NCBI GenBank assembly: GCA_038049695.1
Contig: CP142456.1
Coordinates: 43,752,001-43,816,000 of the forward strand
Origin: Cinnamomum chago
Lineage: Eukaryota > Streptophyta > Magnoliopsida > Laurales > Lauraceae
DNA length: 64,000 bases
Reading direction: 5' to 3'
Below the pieces are notes generated by a model. The model did not search any database, had not been told where the DNA came from, and saw nothing but the letters and a program-made list of their open reading frames with translations. Position numbers and translations under genes: made by a program. This document shows positions 55,209 through 64,000 of this stretch, piece by piece. Numbering within the stretch: the first letter of the stretch is position 1; the number at the start of each line of letters is the position of its first letter.

Positions 55209-58038
55209 TATCGCGACCCCGGAACGGAAAACCCCGGGCCCGCGACGTGTTGTTGTTTGTGCATTGTGTATACTTTCCCACAGGTTCCCGCGGTGAGGAT
55301 TCCCTAAGACACGCGGAATCTGACTCACACGATCAAGTATGCGGAAGCGTGTAGCAAATCACATCAAGATAAGCACCCATAAAATATTTAAGTGCCATAG
55401 CAATAATAACAAGACATGGTATCAAAAGAAAGAAGCTAACATGACATTCCCAACATAATTCAAGTTATAAGACTACACAAAGTAAGTTAAGTTTTAGTTA
55501 CAACCCATAAGAGGCCAACAGAGGCCAATACACTTCTCAAAATACTAAAGGAATCCCCAAGACAAAATGACGAACTCAAGAAACCCGCCCGACGTCTAGA
55601 TGACATCGTCGGGCTGCCACTCTCTCACTAGGGGTGGCTCAAGAGCCTCCTCCTGACGCTCCTCCTCAAAGGCAGCGTCTCCTGCACCTGGGCACCAACA
55701 AACAAGGGTCAAACACAACGGTTTGGCAGGTAATCAATTTAGGTGCAAGCATGAAACAATAACCGTTTTAGAAAACATGTAAGCAAATCCTTAATTTGAA
55801 ATACTACAATAGCTGAGGTACAACTTTGAGAATACATAATAAAGTTGGAATACTAAAACAAACTAGCATGAGTACATATAATATCATGAATAGTTACAAT
55901 CCACAAAGAGCCCATCCTTTCTCTATCATATATATAATGAAAAGAGCAAGCACGCACGACAAGCACGATCTACATAATATAATCACGACACGATTCCCAC
56001 ATATACGGGGATTTCCGGCTGCGGAACCGGACACGTACGATGTGTAATAAATACACGACCAGTCTGCAGACAGTCCACATGTTTAAGGACCCCCAGACAG
56101 TGGATCAAACTGAAAGGGCAGTCCAAGCTAAGTGGTGTTCACTTAATTCATGAATGCACAAACATGCAAAACACTATCAAAACTTGTCGAGATAAAAAGG
56201 GGGAGGTCACTTATCAAAACATGACGAACACGACTAGCAAAAGGCATAATTAATATGCATAACACACTTAGGAAGAGATCCCCTTTTTCTTGAAACAAAT
56301 CTTCAAAACAAGCTTATACTTGAAATCCAAAACGAGTACACGATGGTACTTATCGTACCAAAACGGAATTCACATACGAAATCTATCAAGCATGTGTTAA
56401 GGCTACTAATTGACCTTTGTGTAATTGGGACCCCAAATGTCGGCATATACAAGAATTGGTGTCCTCGAAGTTGGGTTGCATTTCGAAGTTCCATTTACAC
56501 AATGTCAAGTCAAAACCCTTAACATAGTCTAGTCTTTCAACCTTCAAGAAAATACATAACGAAATAATTCTTCTCCTGAATCTGGCAGGTTCGCTCGAGC
56601 AGACTTTATAAGGTGATGACACTTCGCTCGAGCGAGACACTTCGCTCGAGCGGATAATAAGTGCGCTCGAACGGACAGCTCTCTGTCTTGCTCCAGATTA
56701 TACAGAGGGCAGTTCGCTCAAGCGGACCATAGGGTCGCTCGAGTGGACAGCTCTCTGTCTGCGCTTGGACCAAACAGAGGCTTGGTCGCTCGAGCGGACA
56801 AGCTTCTGCTTGTGCTCGCTGAGTGCGGAAAATTCCTTTCTCTTGTACAACTTCTACTACATTTTTCTCCTTCTTCTCATCCTCAAGCCACATAAAATCC
56901 CCTGAGCCTTCATGCTCACCAAGGGTTCATTTTCCACAATTTCAACCATTCAATCACATGAAAACAAGATCATGAAGTTCATAAACAAGTTTATATCCAA
57001 AAAAGTTTATATGCAAAAGTTCTAAAATAGCAATGAAATCTAAAATACACATGCAACAATGAGCCTATAGAGATTACTTGCCTTGCCCAATGCTAAACAA
57101 TCCTCTCAAGCACTTCACTCAAGCTATTCTAACACTACAAGAAAACCCAAGAGAAATCCACTCAAAACTCAACAAAAATGAAAACAAAGAACCCATTTTC
57201 ACAAAAAGGGTTTTTCCAATGAAAACAAGATCTTAAGGAACCAAAATAACTCCATGAAATATATGGGTTGAAGCTCTTACCTAGAAATGGTCACACAAGA
57301 GGAATGAAAACAAATGGAGAGCTTTCCCAACTTTAGCTTTCAAGAAGAAGATATCAATAGGAAGCTTGAGATGAGAGGAAGAAGATGGTAGCCTTGGAAT
57401 CTTCTTTGGAGTCTTCTAGCTAGATCATGCAAGGTGAGGAAGATGGAAAAGAAAGAAGGGTTTTCAGCCCTAGGTCAAGAACAATTGCAGAGATTTGGGG
57501 AAAATGAATGAAAAGAGAGGGAGATGGGGTTTAAGTGATGACAATGGGCCCCAATTAACTTGAACTTTGAAATGACTAAAACATGATCTTGTGGGCCTCG
57601 GATGACTTCGACGAATAAGGATAAAACGATCCTCGAAATATCTAGTTTCCAAAAAGTATATTTTTGACATGGTTTTGAGATCTCGAAAATTGTGTCCAGA
57701 TTTGTGCATAAAAGACAATTTTACCCTCTTTGGGCTAGAACTTGGGTTTTTGGGCTTCAAACATGAATGGGCTTAAGACGAAAGTTGTAGCACATAGAAA
57801 AGTCATTCAAATGAAATCAAAATCATGATCACACGGAAACCGATACGATCTTCCCAAGCTTACACGTGCACTCGGGCCTTCCTGAGTGTGTCTGACTAAT
57901 ACTAAACGTCCTCAAATTTCCCAAAGCTATGTTCAAGACTAAACTAATTATTTCTAACCCGAAAACAACTAAACCCACTTAGGACTAAACACACACTAAT
58001 CGCACACTAATCGAATTGGTCTGGGTCGGGGTCTAACA
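55209..58038 (-). mobile_element. solo gypsy LTR inside the LINE
   Basis: 2830 bp with target duplication GAAGG (55204-55208, 58039-58043). The sense start TGTTAGACCCCGACCC is at 58038. The sense end is mutated from CA to TA at 55209. The backbone matches the 12070-15065 LTR throughout (same start, GAGCATG-AGGCTCAGGG block near 56900, TATATATAA near 55930, GGTGCCCAGGTGCAGGAGACG near 55680). The palindrome array is of a different kind (CGCTCGAGCG). Confidence 0.95.
56588..56800 (-). promoter_or_regulatory. CGCTCGAGCG palindrome array in the solo LTR
   Basis: About eight copies of CGCTCGAGCG or near variants occur in 210 bp (perfect at 56625-56634, 56643-56652 and 56787-56796), mostly in the longer context TTCGCTCGAGCGGA. 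The array sits at the position held by the CGGCTAGCCG array in the sister LTRs. Confidence 0.65.
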
Positions 58039-58434
58039 GAAGGAAAGGTTGGAATTCTGGGTACAGAGGCACCAAAGAGTATTATTGGGATTGGAGAAGG
58101 CTAGATTGAAGCTAGAGGAGTGAATTCTGGATTCAAGGAAAGAATCCAAGATGGCCTCATGCTCAGAGAGGAAGATGAGATCAGGGGAGTGTGAAGCAAG
58201 AAGATGGAACAACATAGCTTTTGTGGGGGAGTTGCAAATCCCACGACAGTTCCAATATAGGACTTTAATCATTAATAATTGGATGGGAGTGAGTGCCAGC
58301 TGAGCTCTTGGTTTTAGGACCAGAGGAGTTACTGATGGACCGCGCCCCTCCGTTCCTCCTCCGCTGCCATCCGCCCCGGGTCTGTCGGGGTCCGGAAGGA
58401 GGGAGAGGGAAGAAAGAAAGGCGGGTATCAACAT
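58039..58434 (-). pseudogene. LINE endonuclease N-terminus
   Basis: From ATG 58276 (MIKVLYWNCRGICNSPTK) the start of an L1 endonuclease is clear; WNCRG and SPDLIFLSEHE hold metal-binding residues of this fold. The codons upstream to 58434 are open and G/P-rich and may be the tail of the preceding ORF region. The frame runs into the LTR at 58038. Confidence 0.88.
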
Positions 58435-58579
58435 TTTTGTGGGTATGCTAGATTTTCTTTTCTACTTGGAATTTAGAGTAGTGATCCGGAAATTCACCTT
58501 CACAAGTAGAAAGGAAATCAAACTTTTTCCTAACTTTCCATTGCACACATATTTTAAAGAAAAGAGACAAGTTTGTTTT

Positions 58580-58668
58580 GAATGCCGTGAGAGGCGATTT
58601 TCTTTGTTTGCCGTGAAAGGCGATTTTGGTGCCGTGAAAGGCGATTTTGCCGTGAAAGGCGGTTTACA
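58580..58668. repeat. GCCGTGAAAGGCGATTTT minisatellite
   Basis: Four units of 18-27 bp. Each contains GCCGTGAAAGGC, whose GCC and GGC ends can pair. It is embedded in AT-rich non-coding DNA. Confidence 0.7.
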
Positions 58669-59820
58669 AATCACATCAATAATGAAAAGACAAGAAATGT
58701 GAATTTTGTGCCTCTTTAAGAAAAAATACAATACAATAGAAAAGAAAGAAATGGAATCTAACTTCTCATGCGATTGTGGGGGACCCGTTCAGATCGACGG
58801 TCGCGAGTCATGTATGGACTCCGCTATCGTCCTTCAGATGAGAACTTTGATGCTTGATTTCTTGGCTTGGCTCCAACCTCAGATTTATAGAGGATAAGGA
58901 CCAAGATAAGGTCCTATATCCGGTAAAAAGCTGAGTAGACGGGCTGAAAGGCCACATCTAGCCATGTTGGATAGAAGGAGAGGTGGCCTTGGGGGGGGTG
59001 GCCCCCCAAGGGGCTTTGATCACCTTGTAGTGTTGGTTGCTGCAGAGTTTTCTTGAAGGAGCAGAGTTGTAGAGATTTCTCCGAGGATTTTTGAATGATT
59101 TTCTGGCGATTTTTCTCTGGCTCTCTTTCCCTTGGAATGACCCTCCTATTTATAGGCCTTTGGTAGCCATTTAGGAGAGTTTATGAGCATTTATGGTATT
59201 AATGCTCATGATGGGAGGAGTTACAAGTTTTTATTTACTTGTTTTGTAACTCCTTTTTCCTTGAATTTGACTGGCCGATGGAGAGTGATGGGCATTTAAT
59301 CGCCTTTAATCTCCATGATGATGGGAGTTTCATGATTTTAATGTCATGATTACTTGGACTTGTAACTCCCATTTGCTTGCTTCTGATTGGGCCGTTCAAA
59401 ATAATGAGTTAATGACCGCACTAACTTGCCATAAACGGGTCATTTAACATCATTAATTGGTTGCCTGGGCGCTTGAAGAGTCGCGGGCCATGCCGCATCC
59501 TTTGGGATTCTTCTTGCGATGATCACCAATGGACCCACATACCATTTGATGTTGGATGGTGATCCAATTTTAGACATTGGTTGATGTCAGCGGGCCAACA
59601 ACATCTGTCTAGTCAATTTCGCGATCGGGCGGGCAGAAAGTGTGCTTTCTTGGTTAGCCGTTTGACGATCTTGAGGCGTCCGATGATGATCTAATGATTC
59701 CAGTGATGGATCCGTGATGTTGATGAAGATCGACGGATATCATGCACAAAAAATCAGATTTTGGAAAAATCACAGGGGCCAATCAATTCGAAACGCGAAA
59801 AGTACCCGAAAAACGGGGTT
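58669..59820. other. non-coding region, probably retroelement LTR
   Basis: No credible coding sequence. Landmarks are a perfect inverted repeat with 10-bp arms CCTTGGGGGG (58987-58996) and CCCCCCAAGG (59002-59011), and a minus-strand TATA-like CCTATAAATAGG at about 59147-59158. The TATA motif is often seen in long LTRs. The type of element cannot be determined. Confidence 0.4.
59147..59158 (-). promoter_or_regulatory. possible minus-strand TATA box
   Basis: CCTATAAATAGG followed downstream (sense) by AGGGTCATTCC. The motif is nearly symmetrical, so a plus-strand reading is also possible. Support is sequence only. Confidence 0.4.
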
Positions 59821-59829
59821 TTTGGGCGA

Positions 59830-59887
59830 GGTCCGGCGGCCCGGACCTCCATGGTCGCCGGCGACCATGGGGTTTGTGCCCCATGGT
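59830..59887. repeat. cluster of three GC-rich palindromes
   Basis: Three hairpins lie side by side. The first has 7-bp arms, GGTCCGG (59830-59836) and CCGGACC (59841-59847). The second is a perfect 22-bp palindrome at 59849-59870 centred on GCCGGC with CCATGG ends. The third has 9-bp arms, ACCATGGGG and CCCCATGGT (59864-59872 and 59879-59887), overlapping the second. Local GC content is much higher than that of the surroundings. Confidence 0.75.
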
Positions 59888-59979
59888 CGGCCGTCTTCCG
59901 GTCGCCTTTTCTTCGCCGTTTTTCGTCCGTTTTCGCTTCTATTTTCTCCTACATTTTTCTTGGGATTTCCTCTCATTTA

Positions 59980-60966
59980 GGGGCTGTTTGGCATGTCTAT
60001 ATCCTCACCTCTATTTCTCTTAATGAGTTTTGAAAGAGAGATTCAGATATTAAGACTGTTTGGATGGTGCAAACAGTAGTCTATTTCAGACAGACAAAAT
60101 GACTTTTTATGTCTGTAACAGGTAGGCACAGGAATGAAGATTTTTCGGACAGATGCATTTGTCAAAAGCGGGTAGACGCCCCGCTACAGTGCCCAATTAA
60201 GGCAGTCCGTGTTTTTTCACTTTTTTTAAATTATAAGCTCTTATGTGGTAATCCAAATCATTGGATGTCTTAAAAACCTTAAGAACGGCTATGACATCAA
60301 TTTTGAACCGTTGATGTTGCACAGATCTCGAGATATTTTTAAAAAACAGTAAACCATTGGATCTACATTTCTGGCCATATGTGGGACCCTCTATCAAGAT
60401 CAAAACTGTTGATCTTCTTTAGAAGCCCGAGAACAACTATGCAGTCAAATTTCAGCCTTAGATCCCTTATAAATCTCAAGAAAATCATAAAAACCCGTGG
60501 GGCCGTTGAGGTTTCACACAATTTGACCTTTTTCTTTTATTTTTAATTGTTGGGTTCTCAACTTCAATCAAAATTGTTGGCCCTCTTTATTATCTTAGGC
60601 ACGACTATGGTACAAAATTTCAACCGTTGATTCTTTGTCAATCTTGAGATATATGTGAAAAATCGTGGACCATATGATTTGAATTTCTGAACTTTATGGG
60701 CCCAAATCTCAAGATCTAAACAGTGGATCCTCATCCTAATCCCAAGAGCATTCATGGGGCCAAATCTCAGTCCTTAATTCAATATAGATCTTGAGAAATT
60801 CATGAAAAAATATAGAACCGTAGGATCCTAAAACTGCTATTTCAAACTAGGAAATGGTCTTACCAAACGGTCTAAATATGAAATATCTATTTTACACATA
60901 TCTATTTTACATAGATCTATTATCCACAGATCTATTTTATATAGATAAGATTTGCCAAACAGGCCC
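59980..60966. mobile_element. PIF/Harbinger-like (Tourist-type) MITE, 987 bp
   Basis: Terminal inverted repeats read GGGGCTGTTTGGCA at 59980-59993 and GGGCCTGTTTGGCA on the other strand at the right end (60953-60966). TTA flanks both ends (59977-59979 and 60967-60969), the target duplication of the PIF/Harbinger superfamily. The element has no transposase and consists of degenerate internal repeats around AACCGTTGATC/GATCTTGAGATAT. The short ORFs in it are not genes. It is large for a MITE, so it may be a deletion derivative. Confidence 0.8.
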
Positions 60967-61100
60967 TTATTAGCTGGATTTCCCTCAAGAAAACCTGACG
61001 AGAAGCCATGCAAATCAGATCGCAAAGTTTCCCATTTTCTGAAAAGCCGAAGACTTTGCTGTGGAGAACTGCCGATTTTTTTGTCAAGTGTCGAAACTAG

Positions 61101-62480
61101 GTCAAACGATGTCGGAATGACCTGAAATTCGACGTGTAGCTTCTTGAGCAGTAGACGAGACCAACCATAGGCTTTTGTTCAGGTTTTGAAGCTGTTTTGG
61201 GTCCCGCAAACGCTTGACTTTGATTTCACTGCGAGGGAAATGCCGAGCTTTGACTTTCGGCCAAACGATGTCCGATTGACCTGAAATTTGATGGGTAGCT
61301 TCCTCATCAGTAGGTAGGACCAACCATAGGCTTTCGTTTGAGTTTTGAAGCCATTTGGAGTCATGCAAACACTTGCCTTTATTTCACCGCGAGGGAAATG
61401 CCGAGCTTTTACTTTTGGTCAAACGATGTCCGATTGACCTGAAATTCGACGTGTGACTCCCTCATCAGTAGATAAGACCAACCATAGGCTTTCGTTTGAG
61501 TTTTGAAGCCATTTGGAGTCATGCAAACGCTTGCCTTTATTTCACCGCGAGGGAAATGCCAAGCTTTGACTTTCGGTCAAACGATGTCCGATTGACCTGA
61601 AATTCGACGTGTGACTCCCCCATCAGTAGATAAGACCAACCATAGGCTTTCATTTGAATTTTGAAGCCATTTGGAGTCATGCAAACGCTTGCCTTTATTT
61701 CACCGCGAGGGAAATGCCGAGCTTTGACTTCTGGTCAAACGATGTCCGATTGACCTGAAATTCGACGTGCGACTCCCCCATCAGTAGATAAGACCAACCA
61801 TAGGCTTTCATTTGAGTTTTGAAGCCATTTGGAGTCATGCAAACGCTTGCCTTTATTTCACCGCGAGGGAAATGCCAAGCTTTGACTTTCGGTCAAACGA
61901 TGTCCGATTGACCTGAAATTTGATGGGGAGCCTATTGGAGTCATTTTGAGATGATCCACAAGCTCCGAATTGGGTGCCATGGTCCCGGGGTGCTCCGCCG
62001 CCGGTAGGCTTTGATTTTGTTCCCGAGCATCGAAAGTGGGTCAAACGTTGTCAGAATGACCTGAAATTTGATGCGCAGCCCTTTTGAGGTATGTAGGAGC
62101 CGCCCATGTGCTTTGTTTGATGAGTGATGACCTCGGTAGTTCTCGCTACCTAAGGGCTTGATTTTGCTGCTCGAGAGTTGATGGAGGGTCAAACGGTGTC
62201 GGTTTGACTTGAAACTTGACATGTAGCCTTTCAGATGTATTTTGAGACCATCCGTAGGCTTTGATCGAAGATTTGGGGTCTTCGACACTGTCGCCGCTGG
62301 TAGCTGCTGCTTAGCTGTTGGAGAAGTGAAGCTAGGCCAAATGATGTCGGAATGGCCTGAAACTTCATGTATACCTCTCTTTCGGCTGTTTTGAATGACC
62401 TTGCAGTTTTTGTTTGATTCTGACAAGATCTGATGCTTGAAGTGGCGCCTGCCTATTTTTGGTAGGATGCGGCTCCATAT
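61101..62480. repeat. tandem array, 158-bp units grading into 148-bp units
   Basis: Units start at GTCAAACGATGTCCG or a variant at 61101, 61260, 61418, 61576, 61734 and 61892 (period 158-159), then at 62040, 62188 and 62336 (period 148, more diverged). Each unit contains GACCTGAAATTYGA, a GACCAACCATAGGCTTT block and, in the first part, CACCGCGAGGGAAATGCC. The inner units are the most alike, typical of unequal crossing-over. Long ORFs on the minus strand across it are by-products of the repeats. Confidence 0.9.
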
Positions 62481-62749
62481 AGCTTTTGATGTGAAGAGGC
62501 AAAGTGACATTTTTGGTGTCAACAAATGCCCCCTCGAGGTACAGCGACGATGGCTTTTGCAGTCGATGTGCCTCGAAGAGAATCTTGAAGAAGAGCTTCT
62601 GACTTGACCAAGAGTCTTTGAGCATTTTTCTTTTTTTCTTTGATGGAGGAGCCTTTTGCGCTTCCAGGGGATTTTATGGTAGTGAGAGGGATCACGTACC
62701 ATCTCAAGGCAAGATTTTGAGAATGACATTTGGATTTGGATTTGGTTTT
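62481..62749. other. non-coding, with a purine/pyrimidine-rich block
   Basis: No gene is recognised. GGTGTCAACAAATGCCCCC (about 62515-62533) resembles a phrase common near long LTR-type repeats. The region may be a further part of the same element. Confidence 0.35.
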
Positions 62750-62945
62750 GGTTTTTTGGTTTTGATTTTGACCTTGTGACCTAACAAGCTGTATGTGGCA
62801 GGTTAGGGGGTCAGGTTTTTGGTTTTGGTTTTGACCTTGTGACCTAACAGGCTGTATGTGGCAAGTTAGGGGGTCGGGTTTTGATTTTTGGTTTTGGTCT
62901 TGTGACCTAACAAGCTGTATGTGGCGAGTTAGGGGACCATGGTTT
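62750..62945. repeat. three tandem units of about 63 bp
   Basis: Each unit has GACCTTGTGACCTAACAAGC, then TGTATGTGGC, then a GTTAGGGG block and a run of TTTGGTTTTGG (units near 62771, 62834 and 62898). Confidence 0.85.
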
Positions 62946-63254
62946 GGTTTTTTGGTTCACTCTTTGGGACAATTTTGGGTCCATTGGAGTGGTTTGGGCT
63001 TTTGTGGAATGTCAATTTCAAGATTTTGGCTTAATTTGGTTCATGAGGTGGGATGGTTTGGATTTTTGGAAACTCATGAAGCTTGGATTTTTGTATGGTA
63101 TGGTCCAATCAACTCAAAAGAGGCATGGAACCATTTTTGTATGCTCTTGGTAAGAGAAATTTTGACTAAAAGCCACTTTTAGTGCCTAGGTGGTCAAACC
63201 TGGCTCATATGGGTTAACCCATGGGACCTTAAGCTTTGAAAGATGGCTTAGATC
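62946..63254. other. spacer upstream of the edge promoter
   Basis: T/G-rich sequence with no gene recognised. The plus-strand ORF at 62856-63182 is tryptophan- and glycine-rich from base composition and not credible. Confidence 0.3.
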
Positions 63255-63275
63255 TCATATGGTGTCATTTTTGTA

Positions 63276-63564
63276 GAGAATATCTAAAAATATCTCCTTT
63301 GGGTGGAGAATATCTAAAAATATCCTTACTTTGAGAGATTTTCTCAAGTTTCCTTGATTTTGGGAGAGATTCTCTCAAAATATCTTTCTTTGGGAGAGAA
63401 TATCTATCATTCCCTTTCTTTTTGGAGAGAATTTCTCAAGGAATCTTTGTTTTGGGAGAGAATATCCCAAGTTTCCTTTTCTTTTGGGAAGGTTGCCAAT
63501 TTTTAGCACTTACCTCCTTACTTTTCTCCTCTTTTCTCTTTTGGTTTGCTCTCTTCTATAAAAG
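63276..63564 (+). promoter_or_regulatory. promoter: GAGAGANTCTCTC-type dyads and TATA box
   Basis: Reiterated dyads lie at 63276, 63306, 63333-63345, 63364-63376 (GAGAGATTCTCTC, 6-bp arms), 63394, 63425-63437 and 63456, at intervals of about 30 bp. About 90 bp after the last lies TATAAAAG (63557-63564), followed about 115 bp later by an ATG. This is the clearest promoter in the window. Confidence 0.65.
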
Positions 63565-63679
63565 CAAGGGAGGTGGGATCTCTTGCTCCTATTGCTTTCT
63601 TTTTGCAAAAGTCTTCAAGAGAGCTCCAAGACCTTCTTTTCTTCAAAGATCTTCAAACTTTTCTTCTTCTTCCTCCTCC

Positions 63680-64000
63680 ATGGCTTCAAGTGAGTTTTTC
63701 TTTCTCAACAAGAAATTGCATGTAAAAGTAGAAAAAAGTTTCTTTTCTCTTTTTTTTTTTTTTTCTTTTTTTTTTCTTTTTTTTTTCACGTGTTTCCCCC
63801 TTTTTTTTCACACGTTTTTTTTTCTTCTCTTTTTTTTTTCTTTTTTTTGTCTTTTTTTTTTGCTGTTGTACGGCCTGGACCGTATAGCCACGTGGTTTGT
63901 GGGCCACGGCCTGTGGGCCAGCCCAGATTTTTTCTTTCTTTTGCAGAAGATGAAAACTTGGTGATGCCCGAGGTTCTTGTCGGTGAAGGGGTGATGGATC
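63680..64000 (+). CDS. 5' end of an intron-containing reading frame, cut by the window edge
   Basis: ATG at 63680 is followed after 10 nt by GTGAGT, a strong donor (63690). A 257-bp intron with long T/C runs ends TTTTGCAG at 63946. Splicing joins the frames and leaves the second exon open to the window end (about 18 codons). The first codons encode M-A-S-K then acidic/polar residues. The family is unknown; it could be a host gene or the first ORF of a large retroelement. A G-box-like CCACGTGG lies in the intron (near 63889). Confidence 0.45.
63690..63946 (+). other. predicted intron with extreme pyrimidine tract
   Basis: Donor GTGAGT and acceptor TTTTGCAG are both consensus. From 63740 to 63860 the sequence is almost pure T with scattered C. 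The lysine-rich minus-strand ORF and phenylalanine-rich plus-strand ORF here are artefacts of that composition. Confidence 0.5.

Larger units (their letters stand above)
51440..58440 (-). mobile_element. L1-type LINE (non-LTR retrotransposon), split by a solo LTR
   Basis: Read on the minus strand. The endonuclease begins at 58276 (MIKVLYWNCRG), is interrupted by an LTR at 58038-55209, and continues at 55208. RT follows (LKLDISKAFDKL, RQGDPLSPYLF, YVDDILLFF), then the zf-RVT domain and a T/G-rich 3' UTR down to about 51450, where a plus-strand T-run may be the poly(A). ORF1 is missing apart from a possible tail (58277-58434), so the copy is 5'-truncated at about 58440. Multiple frameshifts make it inactive. 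Confidence 0.93.

Noticed and set aside
51440..58440. Target-site duplication for the LINE
   Set aside because: Short similar words exist at both ends (AACAAATTTTTT and AACATTTTTG) but the match is too weak to claim.
61941..62729. 262-codon minus-strand ORF
   Set aside because: It lies across the tandem array and reads differently in each unit. It stays open because of the repeat sequence and shows no domain.
63276..63470. Heat-shock elements
   Set aside because: The GAA and TTC half-sites are not spaced by two bases as nGAAnnTTCn requires; the dyads have other spacing.
63422..63964. 180-codon F/S-rich plus ORF and 73-codon K-rich minus ORF
   Set aside because: Both are translations of the long T/C run in the predicted intron.

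Overview
This window is repeat-dense plant nuclear DNA, almost certainly from an angiosperm with a transposon-rich genome. It contains Ty3/gypsy chromoviruses of the Tekay/Del type, Ty1/copia remnants, a long-LTR element without pol, an L1-type LINE and a PIF/Harbinger-like MITE. I recognise no ordinary host gene, tRNA or rRNA. Most coding sequence is decayed gag-pol. Two stretches remain unexplained: an unrecognised low-complexity reading frame on the minus strand at 411-5424, and the start of a promoter plus an intron-containing reading frame at the right edge (63557-64000).

Layout. (1) 1-5424: one long minus-strand frame, rich in N/Q/P/S/T, broken by three in-frame stops and by a 1580-bp solo LTR (3066-4645) with target duplication GGATG. 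(2) 5425-7970: non-coding, with two sets of GC-rich short repeats. (3) 7975-11608: a truncated copy of the pol-less element, then a minus-strand copia LTR fragment. (4) 11609-28614: a minus-strand gypsy element (LTR 25751-28614) split in its pol gene by a second, complete-length gypsy element on the plus strand (12070-22897, duplication ACTTG). (5) 28615-31370: copia RT/RNase H pseudogene and its LTR. (6) 31371-48094: end of a third gypsy element. Its LTR is split by a 4.1-kb solo LTR (34009-45990, duplication TTGAG), which is itself split by a very young pol-less LTR element (35063-42905, duplication TATCT). (7) 48095-51387: two more gypsy-type LTR pieces. (8) 51440-58440: an L1 LINE on the minus strand, split by a solo gypsy LTR (55209-58038, duplication GAAGG). 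(9) 58440-64000: palindromes, a 987-bp MITE, a 158-bp tandem array, other short repeats and the edge promoter.

The main pattern in Part 2 is that nearly every LTR or promoter family here carries its own reiterated dyad-symmetric motif: CGGTCGACCG, CGGCTAGCCG, CGCTCGAGCG, CCGATCGATCGG, GAAGTnnnACTTC or GAGAGANTCTCTC. In the three promoters where I can place a TATA box confidently, the array lies just upstream of it. Two LTRs with the same backbone carry different palindromes at the same place, as if the array were a swappable cassette. I read this as inference from sequence. Alignments and identities were judged by eye.
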